DNA from: Ilyonectria destructans
Taxonomy: Eukaryota; Ascomycota; Sordariomycetes; Hypocreales; Nectriaceae
Direction: 5' to 3'
Length of the DNA stretch: 64,000 bases
Assembly (NCBI GenBank): GCA_020740775.1
Contig: JAHEWK010000012.1
Span: 1,302,001 to 1,366,000, forward strand
Both the position numbers and the translations under genes were made by a program. Positions 11,637 to 23,508 of the stretch are shown piece by piece. Within the stretch, counting starts at the first letter, position 1. Every line of letters begins with the position of its first letter. The notes beneath the pieces are model-generated. The model saw nothing but the letters and a program-made list of their open reading frames with translations. It searched no databases and was not told where the DNA came from.

Positions 11637-12629
11637 ATGATGTTTAACACGAAAACCGGAACCAAAGCAACGACAACTTGCCGTCTACTTATAGGCGCCG
11701 TTATGGCGACGCTAGCAAGCGCCCAGGTGGCGCCACCACCAGCGGGCTGGCCAGTGTTCACATACCAGGGAGAGCTGACGGACAAGACCACGCTCAAATA
11801 CAATCCGACGAACGAGTTCATCTTCCCCAGCGTGTTCCATGCCGGCTCGTATCTGGACAACCCACTCGGGGAGTGGTACCTCTACTACGCACCGCACGAG
11901 AACCCCGGCGGTATCTCGCTCATGTACGCTGACTCGCCGGACGGGCCCTGGACTGAATACGACAACAACCCGGTCATTGCGAACGTGTGGTCGGGCCACT
12001 ACTCGGTGCCCCACGTCTCCAGCCCAGACGCGGCGTGGAACTGGGAGGAGGGCCGCTTGTTCGTTTACTTCCACGGAACCAACTCCCAAACCCGCTGGGC
12101 AGCGACCGACGATGGCGTGACCTTTGACTACGGCGGTATTGCGGTAGACAACAAAATGGGAGGGCCAAACGTCACTGAGTCGAGCTACGCGCGCGTCTTC
12201 AGGCACCCCAACCCGCTCTCCGGTTACACTTACGCCATGTTCTACATGGGCAACGAGGTCGACAATATACGCCGCATCCGCCTGGCCGAGTCCGTGGACG
12301 GACAAACTTGGGTTGTGGACCCTGACTACGTCGTCGAGCCCGGTGCCGAAGAGGGAGCTAACGTCTCAGGCGCCAAGCTTTGGCGCTGGAACGGGCAGTA
12401 CTATGTTATTTACCACGCGTCCAGCGGCAAGAGTTACGCTAGGACTATTGACAGGACACTGCGCGACGTCGGCTCCGTTCCCATCCTGCTCCACAAGGCC
12501 AGCGGCGTTGGCAACGATGTTGGACGCGTCGCCTCTCCAGATATCGTCACATACCATGGCGAGACGTATCTGTTCTACGAGTCGGGTGACCGTCTCGGTG
12601 CGACCATCGCCTGGGCGAAGGTTGTCTAA
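11637..12629 (+). CDS. Secreted five-bladed beta-propeller glycoside-hydrolase-like protein (GH43/32 type)
   Basis: Single exon, about 330 aa. The MM pair at 11637/11640 opens a good signal sequence (CRLLIGAVMATLASAQ), so I prefer it to the ATG at 11610. The body shows repeated blade signatures: FIFPSVFHAG, GEWYLYYAPHENPGGISLMY, SPDGPWTEYDNNPV, SVPHVSSPDAAWNWEEGRLF, ADSVDG-type AESVDGQTWV and VASPDIVTYHGETYLFYESG. This is the pattern of five-bladed propeller glycosidases (GH32/43/62/117/130 relatives), with acidic residues at blade starts. Likely an extracellular enzyme on plant or microbial polysaccharide. The exact family and substrate cannot be assigned by eye. It stands alone, more than 2 kb from other genes on either side. 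Confidence 0.8.
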   Translation: MMFNTKTGTKATTTCRLLIGAVMATLASAQVAPPPAGWPVFTYQGELTDKTTLKYNPTNEFIFPSVFHAGSYLDNPLGEWYLYYAPHENPGGISLMYADSPDGPWTEYDNNPVIANVWSGHYSVPHVSSPDAAWNWEEGRLFVYFHGTNSQTRWAATDDGVTFDYGGIAVDNKMGGPNVTESSYARVFRHPNPLSGYTYAMFYMGNEVDNIRRIRLAESVDGQTWVVDPDYVVEPGAEEGANVSGAKLWRWNGQYYVIYHASSGKSYARTIDRTLRDVGSVPILLHKASGVGNDVGRVASPDIVTYHGETYLFYESGDRLGATIAWAKVV

Positions 12630-15283
12630 GAGCGAGCCATGCGAAGGACCTAGGGTTGATATGGGAGGGTTCATTTCTGGCTTGTGTTTCTATTTTACTT
12701 CATTTCTTTTTATATAGTTTCTGAATCATGACACAAATAATTCTCATATTTGCGAGAAACATAGTGCCTGATGTGGATTCGTACGGTGGACATCGTCAAC
12801 GTTGACATCCCCAGCCACGCTGAGTCATGTCATGATTGCTTCAAGCCGAATCGACTTCGTCAGAGCTCCGAAAATACACGGGACAAGCTGACTCAGACTA
12901 CACAATAGATTGTATCCTTGCGAGACTCAAATTAGGTCATGTAGGGAGTGCTCATAAGTAACAAGCCTCTCAGTTCCGTGGCGTCAATGAACTAGTTGGC
13001 ATGAAGGATAAAAGTGCCTTAATTGTCAAGCCGGCGGAACGCCACACTGCGAATCATTCCTTCCTCATCCATCTGTCACGGGACAGGCTTCATGACGCTT
13101 GATCATAAGTTTGTCAGAGTTGATACAAGACATGAGCATAGTGTCAATACGGCTACTGCCACGCGATGGTTCTAACGCACCTGAGATGACAGTTCGGTTT
13201 CGTCTGATGATACCGAGAGATAGGTAGTGGGATGTTACCGGGGGCTTGCCATGGCTCTGGAAGATGGGTGGATGACATGGCGTATGGTAATAAATTAATC
13301 CCGATTACGTTGGCCTGGAATATTCTTGGAAGGAAAGCGTCATAGAACCTGATTCATTTAGTATAAGAGAGACACATATGGTTGCCCTTGTTGAAGAGCG
13401 GCAATAGTCGCCTCCGTGAAGGGTCAGACCCACCGATGAACAGCAGTAATTTGCAACCAAATATACAATACGACTCGGAACATATATAGCTTAAGGCCAA
13501 GTGTCAGAACAGTATGGAATCGAACTGCAGTCATGGGGGCCCGACCTCCCTGTTTCGGCCGTGACTGCCGGGTCAAGATCAACATCGCCGCGTGCAACAA
13601 AAGCCGCCCGATCGAGCCTAAGCTCCGAGGTTGACTACTCTTATCTTGTTATTGTGAAAGTTATCTACCAAAGCGGTCCACTCCTGTATGAGGTGAAACA
13701 CATCTTATGCCACCTGATAGCCGATATACAGCCAAGGAGTGATTTGTAACGGCATTGGAAGGTCATGTAAGCGCTTTACATCCAGGAGCAGTTAAGATTA
13801 GGGCTACGCAACCTGATACCTCGGGCACCTCTATAAGAGGCGATGGTGGCCATCGTGACAGCTTGAGTGCGCCCGCAAACCTGCAAGACGACGGCTACCT
13901 CGGAATATTGACGAATAGGTGCCCAACGCGTATAGAATGGGCTGAATTAGAGTGCCATTCGGGATATTGTGAGCTTGGAGAAGGTGTGAACACATTTAAG
14001 GATGGTTATAAAGGTCGACGTCCTCTCTCCTATCGCCGCTTTCACTTTACATCATTGTCGCACTCAAATCTCGCCTTCGGTCCACCGTGTGTTAGCCGCC
14101 CGAAAACTCGAGTCCATCGTCTACAACTCCACTTATGCTTTGCTCCCTCTACTCAGGCTTTAGATAAGTTTAAATGCTTGCGCGTATCTGGGCAACAAGG
14201 GTGACGTCACCGTCGGATCTCGTCATTCATTCACTCGGAGTTCAGGTGCACCTTTCGGAACGGTCCCGCCACTCAACTTCCTGGCTCTCGGGCTGTCGTC
14301 AGCTCCAAGATCGCAACCGAGGCAACCCACACTGGGAAAAATCGCTCAACTGATCTGAAGCGATCGCTTTTCTTCCGCTGTCATTCAAAGTTCCCCGATC
14401 TCTAGAAAGAGCCATGTTAACCTATCGAGAGATAAGAATGAGGGGAAGATAACGTGCGTGGGGAAAGACAAGCTGTTGGTGCCCCACAGATCCGGAGCCG
14501 ACAAGGTTGTCACAGATAAGGTGTTCGCTTCTCCACCCTGCCGGGTCGTTGGCGTTGGACGGGGAATTAGCGGAGGTAGGTTCGTGTCATATTGCGGCCG
14601 ATGGAACAGTCAAACCGGAAGGTGTTTGCGGGATCTGGGGTTTAAGCCTCAGTGTTTCAAAACGTGAACCGTGAAGCCTGTCGTGAATGCCAAGGGCAAA
14701 TTCCGGGGCAATTGTCGATCTTTCTTGGCTGAGACTGACCGGGCTCGGAAGACTACATATCTACGAATACTCTATTCTACTCACATGGCGAATACCCCTG
14801 CCGACATTTCTTATCTTGATGCAACCACGAATCGATCAGTATCGACTACTTACTTGGCCGGCATTCCACCCATGAGTCGGGTAACCAACCACATGAAAAG
14901 TCCCACCCGGCAGGTTTTGCCCAGTTGTGAGCCAAAATGTCCGGCTCTCACACCAACCAGGAGCCTGGAAACAACCATGCACATACTTCCCCGACTGTTC
15001 AAGCCTCCATTGAGGCCGTGGGACGTCCTTATCTCGTACCCGGAACCGGCTATTCGTGTGTTCGTGCCAAGAAATGACTATTGGATTCTTCGATTACCAA
15101 CGTTCTTGGATCTTTTGTCAGAATGACCTAGCTTTAGTGTCTGAACGTACGGACCCCGAGATCCCCGTTCCCGGATGACTGCAGAAGACAGACTTGAGTA
15201 TAAAACACAATGATATCCCATTCATCTGAGTCTTATGACTAGCTCTCCACACCAACTTCGCCAACCAACCCTGCTCATTAGCA
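12630..15283. other. Gene-free stretch between glycosidase-like protein and amine oxidase
   Basis: About 2.65 kb. The ORFs at 13755-14204 and 14671-15126 are open but show no domain, signal peptide or splice-compatible partner, and I do not call them. I checked both strands for RNA genes and transposase motifs and saw none. The final several hundred bases are expected to hold the amine oxidase promoter. Confidence 0.5.
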
Positions 15284-17827
15284 ATGAAGTCGGTGACAGC
15301 AAGCTCGATGAAGCTGCTTACAGCGGCCTTCCTTATTTTCGGCACTTTGGTACCCACCGCCGCTGGACTACCAAAGGCACCTTGGGTTCAACAGCGAACA
15401 AAAGGCCATGGCCGGAAGCTCTTTGGGGCCAGTATTGAGAAAAGAGGACAGAAAGTGCGCGACGACTGCGTCGTGAAGGCTGCCCTCGATATCGATGCAC
15501 CCAAGGAAAACATTTGGGCCGGCTTGACTGAACCGGAAGCTGTAAGTATTGTTGAATGGATGTTCGCTCAGCCAGAGCTCAACCTCACGGCTTCTGAAGA
15601 TGCAGGGAGCTGGGACAATACTCTGTAAGCACCCTCGGTTAAGATATGAGCTCTGTAGCTAATGTCATATTTAGTCTCCTCGTTGAGCTTATGCGACCCA
15701 ACAAGACTGACGCCTTGTCATATGTTGATGACGCGGGCTCACTCCCAACCCGCTACGCCCACGCAGTCATCTCTCACCAGGCGGATGAGAATCCTTACTA
15801 CCAAGATATTCTCGTCGGACCGCTGCCGGTTGCCAACGGCACCACCACTTGGTCTGCGCTTGAGTATCCTTACACTCGCAAGACGGAGGGCAAGATCCGA
15901 AACTTGGACGCAGATGAGGATGCCCTCTATGACGAATGGCTGTTCCAAGTGAGTGCCACAGTCTCCGACATTACCTTGGATCTTTGGAACGCCACCGCAC
16001 TCGGCCTAGACAATGATACCCTGTCAATCTGGGGCATTGACCCGGTTTATCAAGAGGGAGATCAAATCATGAGATGGGACACATTCTGGAGCAACCCATC
16101 AACCATTTTTGACGTGGGGTCCATGATGCCAATGGGCCTCTTCTTCATGTCTGATGTCAGTGGCCGAGATACCTCAAAGTGGACGGTTGAAGGGTGGTAC
16201 TACAATGGAATCTTCTACGACACTACTGAAGACTTCCGTGCTGCATATTGGAGCGGAAAGGTTGAGAAGCTTGATGGAAACTGGTCCGGCCCTTGGGCCG
16301 AGACCGACCAGCAGGGAACTATTCCTCCCCTGGACACTATGGCTCCTCCGGTTGCAACCGCCCCTCAGGGTTCCCGATATAATGTTGACGCCGAAAGGAA
16401 GTATGTAGAGTGGATGGGATGGAGCTTCTACATCGGATTCGACCGTGACAGTGGAATGGCGCTCTATGATATTCGGTACAAAGGCCAGCGCGTGCTCTAT
16501 GAGCTAGGTCTTCAGGAAGCCCTGGCCCACTACGCCGGAAGTGACCCGACACAGTCTCATACGGCATACCTGGATACCTACTATGGCTTCGGGCCCTTCG
16601 CATTCGAACTTCTCAAGGGATATGATTGCCCTGCCTATGCAACATATCTCAACTCGAGTTTCTATGTTTCCGAGACGACACACACTCACTTGAACAGTAT
16701 CTGTCTGTTCGAGTTCGATGCAGACCACCCCATGGCTCGCCACAGTTCGGCAGAATACGTGACGGCGACGAAGAATGTCTACTTCACTGTTCGCTCTGTA
16801 TCGACAGTCGGAAATTACGACTACATGTTCAGTTACAGCTTTTTCATGGATGGTTCGATTGCCGTCGAGGTTCGTGCGTCTGGGTACATCCAGGCTGCTT
16901 TTTTCGCCAAGAATCACGACTACGGATTCCACATCCACGATCAACTTTCTGGCTCAATGCACGATCATGTTCTCAACTTCAAGGCCGACTTTGACATCCT
17001 CGGCACGGAAAACACTGTCCAGCTCATGGAGCAGGTGCCCCATAAAACCACGTATCCCTGGTCAAAGGGCAAGGTCTTTAACACGATGAAGCTGAACCGA
17101 TCGTATGTCGAGAATGAAGATGAAGGACAGTTCAACTGGGGCTACAACAACCAAAAGCAGGTCTTCGTTGTTAACCAGGATGAAAACAACAAGTATGGCG
17201 AGCACCGAGGATACCGCATCTTGCCGTACACGGGTGCCGCGCATCTCACAGTTAAAGACTCGAGCGTCTTGAAAAACAGTGCAAAATGGGCCGAGCACGA
17301 TATTATGGTATCCAGGCGGAAGGATACAGAGCCCAGAAGCACACACACGTACAACAACCAAGACACGGAGAACCCGCCAGTCGACTTTTCCAAGTTCTTT
17401 GACAGCGAGAGCCTAAACCAGACTGATTTGGTGCTTTGGCTTAATTTGGGCATGCATCATGTCCCTCATACTGTACGTCATGCTACCAGAATTAAGGTTC
17501 TGAGAGAATTAATTGTTGGGCCCATTCTAACTATTTTCGCAGGGAGATCTCCCCACAACGGTATTTACAACAGCCCACTCTGGAATCCAATTTATGCCAA
17601 CCAACTATTTCAACGTCGGCGCGAACGTCGAAACGGTGAACATGGTGCGAGTAAATTACAAAGATGGCGACGCTACCGATGTCATCCACTTCGGCGCTTA
17701 TGACGGCACTTGCGACTTGGACTATGAGCCGGCTTTCGTTGACTTGTGGGAGTATAAGGGCGATGTCGTGGTCCGCAAGTTCCCCTACTCGCCGGATGAC
17801 CTGTATTATGAGACGGACTCGATTTGA
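15284..17827 (+). CDS. Secreted copper amine oxidase (primary-amine oxidase)
   Basis: Three exons: 15284-15624, 15675-17472 and 17543-17827, about 807 aa. It oxidises primary amines to aldehydes with release of ammonia and hydrogen peroxide. The cofactor precursor is Tyr495 in VGNYDY (topaquinone site, usual pattern NY[DE]). The catalytic base is Asp414 in YLDTYYGFG. Copper ligands are His543 and His545 in MHDHVLNFKADFD, and a distal His lies in LGMHHVPHTGDLP across the second intron. Spacings fit the family. A signal peptide is present (KLLTAAFLIFGTLVPTAAG); the ATG at 15308 is an alternative start that would give a tighter signal sequence. Several Asn-x-Ser/Thr sites support secretion. With the purine permease and other nearby genes it suggests extracellular nitrogen scavenging, though clustering may be coincidental. 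Confidence 0.93.
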
Positions 17828-18098
17828 TCGGCCAAGAAAGAAGCCCAAATTCAAAGATAGTTCAAATTTCAATGATTGCATTAATCGTGCTCATGTGATT
17901 TGTGATTAATTCTGTATCTGATTGCATGATTGAGAAAGTTGTACGATCAAGGTTGACGGGCGCTGACTCGCCGACAACGTGGGGCGGGGCAACCCCTCCA
18001 CTGGTTCTTTGCTGGCAGAATATCCCTCGACTTTGTATCTCCCAACTTCAACTTACGACTCCTTGAGCAGCTGTGACCTCAGCAAAACAATCGCCACA

Positions 18099-19039
18099 AT
18101 GTCGGACGCGAATGCCACCACGCCCCGTGTCTTCATCGCTCGCCATGGTGAGTGTCCGCCTTCTCCTCTAGGCCCAATATTCACCAAGTCTCAGGAGAAA
18201 CGGAATGGGCCAAGAACGGTCGCTACACGGGAAGGACCAACATCGAACTGACCCCTAATGGAGTGAATCAAGTCTCAAGCACTGCAAAACAGCTCGTCGG
18301 TCACCGTAGGCTGCTTGATCCAGCCACAGTAGCTCGCGTCTGGGTCAGTCCACGAAAGCGAGCACAGCAAACCTTTCAAATTCTGTTCGGTGCAGACAGC
18401 ACTGGGACCGATGCTATCGACTCTGATAAGGTTACTCTCACAGAAGACATTGCAGAGTGGCATTACGGTGACTATGAGGGACTGATGACACATGAGATTA
18501 AAGAGAAGAGAAAGGAGAGAGGGTTGGACAAGGACACACCTTGGAACATCTGGAGAGATGGGTGTGAGGGTGGCGAGTGAGTACACACTAATCATCGTCT
18601 CAAGGGCGTTCAAGGCTTGAATAAAGCTGACATGTTTTAGGTCAGCGCAGGAGGTTTCCGACAGATTGGACAACTTGATCTCACAGATCCGCGATGTTCA
18701 AAGACCTTGCATGAATGGTGAGGCGAATGCTGATGTTGCTCTGGTAAGAACCGACTTAAATCAACCTTGACCCCACCTTTTGCAATTTCTGACTGTCAAT
18801 TTCAAGGTCGCGCACGGTCATATTCTTCGCGCATTCGTCAAGAGATGGCTGGGTTATCCTTTGGACATGCCGCTGGAGATGATGCTTGAGCCTGGAGCTA
18901 TTGGAGTCCTGAGGTTAGTACCAGCATCTTCACAAGGGGCGCCAAATAGGACTGACTGTGGCATAATAGTTATAAGAACAAGAATATTAACGAGCCGGCC
19001 TTCTCTGTCGGCCTAGCACTACCACCCCAGGAGGAATAG
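18099..19039 (+). CDS. Histidine-phosphatase-fold sugar bisphosphatase, SHB17-like
   Basis: Five exons: 18099-18147, 18195-18576, 18641-18743, 18807-18913 and 18970-19039 (stop at 19037-19039). Intron 1 interrupts the RHG motif (IARHG|ETEWAKNGRYTG) and all phases agree. Key features are the catalytic RHG, SPRKRAQQTF, EWHYGDYEG, PWNIWRDGCEGGES, the second His in VAHGHILRAF, and AIGVLSYKNKNINEPAF. These match yeast sedoheptulose-1,7-bisphosphatase Shb17 (YKR043C), which feeds the non-oxidative pentose phosphate pathway. The WRDGC and GVLSY blocks are particularly diagnostic. The protein is somewhat shorter than the yeast one around the third catalytic block. Cytosolic, no targeting signal. Confidence 0.88.
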
Positions 19040-20025
19040 TGACAGTCAAGGCAAGGATGGATGTCTGAAGATCCATAATGAATTGACGAGTTCGGGTACC
19101 TGCGTGTAGGACTAGTTTAGCCAAAACCTTAGATCTGATTCGTCCACATGGTTAAATTGTTACCTAATGTGCGCTGCGGAGTTAATGGTGTGTGTTGGTG
19201 CTATGTATGAGTACCCAGCTGGGCGAGGGCATGTTTGACCTTGTGACCTTTATCACCGAATTACCCTCATTTATCGTCAGAACATTCTGAACAGGTCCTA
19301 CGCTGTCGCCTGAACGCTCCTTGGGGACCTTGCTTTGTTGAAAGAACAAAGTATCCCGGCCTAGTAATCTCGTTGACGGCGTTTTATCGTGCGTGTCCTT
19401 GTTGTTGGGTATCGAGGGATAATCCAAGATGCAAATCACCGGTATCGGCAATTGCTTATAAATCAAGTGTGAATCGGGACGCAGGTTAAGCCCAGCTGTG
19501 ACAAATCCATCAATACTATCACTATAACCAACCAATGGCGCCATACACGCTTGATGTGGTGATTACCCATTACCAACTGCTTGGCCGGGGCCAACTTCTC
19601 CACCCTTCTCCCGTGCATGAAAGCCGAAGTAAGCCGCACCGTTTGAAGCTTGATCCTCGGTAAGTTGTAATATGACTAATCCCTGCGGGGCTCGGTGACT
19701 GAGAGCTATAACTCTACTCTGCCTGATGTCTTATTTTAAGTTGGGATATATCTATATATCTGAAGTGTTGGTTACATACGTGAAGGTGTCAGAACAGTTG
19801 TCGAGTTACAAGTCAATACTGTAGATTGTGGCGGCATTAACTCTAAGTATACCTAAGCTCCACTAAAGCCATCCGACTCGGGGGTACGGCGTGGGGATTG
19901 GTCGTAGCGTGGTGGAGCCTGCGCTGAAAGTCGACCTTTAAAAAGCCCATCCCCATCACGCTCTGCCAACACACTGCCTATCTTATACATAATAAACCCA
20001 AGTCAATTTCTACTTTTCTATCAGA
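19040..20025. other. Gene-free stretch upstream of the glutamine-amidotransferase-like gene
   Basis: About 1 kb of flanking DNA. A minus-strand ORF (19544-19182) has no domain or partner exon and is not called. The last part is the promoter of the downstream gene. Confidence 0.5.
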
Positions 20026-20882
20026 ATGCCGACCTTAAATATCGTTGTCCTCAAATGCCATCTCATGCATGGTAATGTATACACGGACCGGGGGGGTTTC
20101 GATGCTATATTCCAGAGTTGGCTCTCACTTGGTGCGGAAGCACTCAACCAGAAGCATCGAGACCGAGAATCCATTCAGGTGAAAGTCACCGGGTATGATG
20201 CAATCAAGGACCAGGTCTACCCCGACACTCTCAACGGCGTGGATGCCATTGTCATCACCGGTTCTCCCTCAGCCGCCTTTGACGATTTGCCTTGGATCAA
20301 CAAGCTACGGTCATATCTACAAGGTAATATGGGCCTAGGCCTCATGACAATGCCAACTAAGAGCTGAGAGAACTAACGGTTGCATTAGACGTGTTCTCTA
20401 ACCATCCAAACATAAAGCTGCTGGGAGGTTGCTTTGGTCATCAGATTCTTTCTCAGGCCTTGCTGGGGGATCAAGGCGTTCTGGTGGAACTATCTCCCAA
20501 AGGGTTGGAAGTCGGTGTTTACAAATTTCAACTTGTACCCGAGTTTACTGGTCATTTCCCTGGGCTTCTTGCCGGTGTCGGAGAGATGAGGTTACAAATG
20601 TTCCACTCCGATCATGTCAACCTGGGTTCAAACCCGCTCCCCGCTCCCTGGATCAACATCGGATCTAGCAAGCTGTGCGATGTCCAGGGTCTCTACAACC
20701 CTGGCCGTGTGCTAACATTCCAGGGACATCCAGAGTTTGACACCTTCATCGCCACGGAGTGTCTTGACATATATCGAGCAAAATGGACGGAGAAGATGAT
20801 CGCGGATGCGATAGTGCAGATTGAACAGGATGACGACCGCATTTTGGCGGCGCAAGTAGCTATCGAGTTTTTGAGAAGCTGA
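20026..20882 (+). CDS. Class I glutamine amidotransferase-like protein (GMP-synthase-like fold)
   Basis: Two exons, 20026-20323 and 20389-20882; the intron (GTAATA...TTAG) joins LRSYLQ to DVFSNHPNIK. About 263 aa. The nucleophile elbow is GGCFGHQ and the His of the triad is in GHPEF (TFQGHPEFDTFI). An earlier DAIVITGSPSAAFDD loop is typical of class I glutaminase domains. Stand-alone proteins of this type occur in yeast (YLR126C family) and most moulds. They may hydrolyse glutamine or gamma-glutamyl compounds, but the physiological substrate is not known. No synthase domain is attached, so it is not GMP synthase itself. Confidence 0.87.
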
Positions 20883-21383
20883 AGCAGTGTAATGTCAAGG
20901 CATAACAATGGGACGAGAAGGAATAATTAATTCATGACATTTTCGAGAAAATGAGCGTATTGATTTGACGCCGCAATGACCTCATTTTGACCAGGGATCC
21001 CTGTCGAGGAGCTCAATCACCAAACATATAAGAAACTGGTTCATAGTTCACTTGGGGAGACTTTCGAGACATCAGAACAGTACCACAGAGCCTTAGTCGA
21101 CCCTGTGTCTCATACATTGCGTTATCACGCCACAGTTTCAAGAACTTTGAGCGACTCGGCTAACTTTGACGATAGTACTGATCTTTTTGCTGCCGTGGTA
21201 CATAGGGTAGTTTTAGCAGGGACAAGCTCGCATTACTATATTTATGGTCTACGTAAGGCCAAAGAAATCCCCTATCCTTGAACCTTGTCCGTTGATAACT
21301 AACTCATTACGGTACACTACGGAAATTTGCGATACAAAAAGAATCGCCTCACGCTCTGCAATTTGATGGAATTGTATTTCTCG
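20883..21383. other. Convergent intergenic region
   Basis: Lies between the 3' ends of the amidotransferase-like gene and the leftward bZIP gene. Nothing beyond presumed 3' UTRs is visible. Confidence 0.5.
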
Positions 21384-22993
21384 TCATATTGCGGTGTCCG
21401 GAGCACTGATGACTGACCGCTTAATGGCGGTATCAACCTCTACTCTCTGGATGCCAGGAGCTGGGCCCAGGCAAACAGCCCGATTAGCCAGCTCCGTGAT
21501 TAATTTCTCAACTGAAATCGTGATATGTCCATTGTAGCTCCCCTGCTCTGTTGAAATTATCTGGTGAGTTGGGATTGAGTCCCGGCTGCCTTCTTTTAAG
21601 GTGCCTGACTGCCAATGTTGAGGTGAGGGTTCAAACGTCCAGAGCCCGGAAGGCACAGGCTGAGTCTCTCCAAGGCTTTGGCCGAATATTGTGAAATCTC
21701 GCGTCCAGTGATGATTCGATTGAATAACCTTCGGAACCAATTGGGAATGAGCCTCGCCATTTGTAACGTCAGTGAATGAAACCAACCCATCTCCGCTTGA
21801 TAAGGTCTCTCCGCTGGACAGATTTCTAGAATCCGTGAATCTGCGGTGAGAAAGTGGGTTTGGCTCATCATTGGCAGGTGGAAAAGCGCCAGGAGTTGAC
21901 ACAGAGAGGGTGAGAAGGTCAGATTGATGGGTTCCTCTAACAAAAATGCCTCGTTGTTCAAGGTACTCCTCGACATCCATGGCCTCAAGCCACTCTCCTT
22001 GAAGTTCTGGAGTATTTGTCACAAGCCTGGTTCTAGTCCGGCCGAACTGGAACCGTTGCAGATGTGGTGGTGGTATCCGCGGAGCTGCAGCACCAATGCC
22101 CCCCTCAACAATTCGCAACATCTTTGGAAAAGCGCTAGACTCGGTATAGTCGTATTTGGCGTCTAACAGGTGATACCTGGAGTTTCGAGAAATGTGACGA
22201 AGTGTCCAATCCAGAATGTCATCAAACTGATACATTGTGAGAGGCAGGAGCAATGCCGGGAAAACGCTTCTCGTGGACGGGCTTTGAGGTTGTAGCATGG
22301 CCACCGTTCGGTCCAAGCATGCTTCAAGAAATGACTGCGCAACTGGAAGCTTCCGACTAGGCCTATTAAGCCTCTGTTGAGACAATATCAGACTTGTCTC
22401 ACGCGTAGATGCTAGGTCCGCTGACGCAAAATCCACATCGCCTGAGATACGCTTGGGTCTTTGATCTTGGGAAGACATTTGTGAGTTATGGCTTATCCCA
22501 ATAGATTCTTTGTCCTTGGACAATGTGTCAGAGTTCTGTCCTGGAATGGATGGCGATGGTTCGTCTCCCTTCTGTGCTTGCTGTGCTAGGTCTGTGATTT
22601 CCGAGACCGTCTTTTTCAATTGTAGCATCACGTCCTCGGGCAAGTCTCTTTTCGAACTCATGAAATTATAGAATTGCATGAGCGACTTAAGGACCTTGTT
22701 CAATGTTGACTCATATAGCAAGGCTCGAGCCTTTTCGGTGGCTAGGGCATTCTCTTTGCGACTACGATATGACCTCTGTGCTAGACGCATGCGAGCTTTC
22801 CGGCCCTTATTCTCTGTCAGCGATGTAATTAAGTGAGTTAAGGTAATCAACTTACAGATCCATCCTCTGGTCCCATTTTTACATCACTTTTCATCCGAGG
22901 CCGACCAGGTCGACGTCGCGGTTGGTGATCGGCAGATTTGCCACTACCCTGCTCCGATGACGTGATGTCACTTGTGACACGTGAGGAATCCAT
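21384..22993 (-). CDS. bZIP transcription factor
   Basis: Two exons, 22993-22856 and 22811-21384, 521 aa. The splice (donor GTAAGT, acceptor GAG) joins MGPEDGS to NKGRKARMRLAQRSYRSRKE. That sequence is a fungal bZIP basic region with the AQRxYRxRKE signature, followed by a short heptad helix (ATEKARALLYESTLNKVLKS). Upstream lies an Arg/Pro stretch (RRRPGRPRMK) resembling an AT-hook. The rest is largely unstructured with a conserved-looking middle part (FDDILDWTLRHISRNSRYHL). The ATG at 22993 (MDSSRVTSD) is preferred; an open frame extends upstream to 23188, so a longer form is possible. The gene diverges from an aldo-keto reductase across a 515-bp promoter with repeated motifs and may regulate it (inference). 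Confidence 0.82.
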
Positions 22994-23508
22994 CCTGTAT
23001 GTAGATGGGCTGCTTGGAATTGGTTGAAATGCAGAGAGACAAAGAGCTCGCTCTGAAGGCGTAATTTTGAATTTGTCTGCAGTCAATGTTGAAGACCAGG
23101 GTGTAATACCTTTAGAAATCAAGGTGTGCTGACAAATCGAGAGATCAGACAAATTAATTCGTAGACCCACAGTGAAGCGTCTAATCAATAGGGATGGCCA
23201 CAGTGGAGTGGGCGCTTGTCAATCTTGGGGCATCAGACAAATTAATGTTCATCAAACCGCACAAGCACTGACCGCATCGACGATGGCTGTAGACAAATTA
23301 TTTTATAATTCAAGGGATTTCAAAGCTAGCAATAGAATGCGAGGGTGGGTGCTTGCCAGCTGACAATGGCTCTCCAGCCATTAGCTTCACTACCATAAAT
23401 ACCGAGTGTACGAACCTTAATGTTTTCCACGAACACAGCAAGCAACATTCTCATACTATCATACCTTTACAATACCAACACCGAGTCACTATTCTCATCA
23501 ATTTCAAA
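22994..23508. promoter_or_regulatory. Divergent promoter of bZIP and aldo-keto reductase with repeated 15-mer
   Basis: ATCAGACAAATTAAT occurs exactly at 23144-23158 and 23232-23246. A related TAGACAAATTATT is at 23290-23302 and a CTGACAAATCGA at 23129-23140. All are in the same orientation, between two divergently transcribed genes, one of which encodes a DNA-binding protein. A regulator-binding role is inferred; the exact repetition is seen directly. Confidence 0.55.

Noticed and set aside
13755..14204. 149-codon ORF.
   Set aside because: No domain, signal peptide or usable splice partner; composition looks non-coding.
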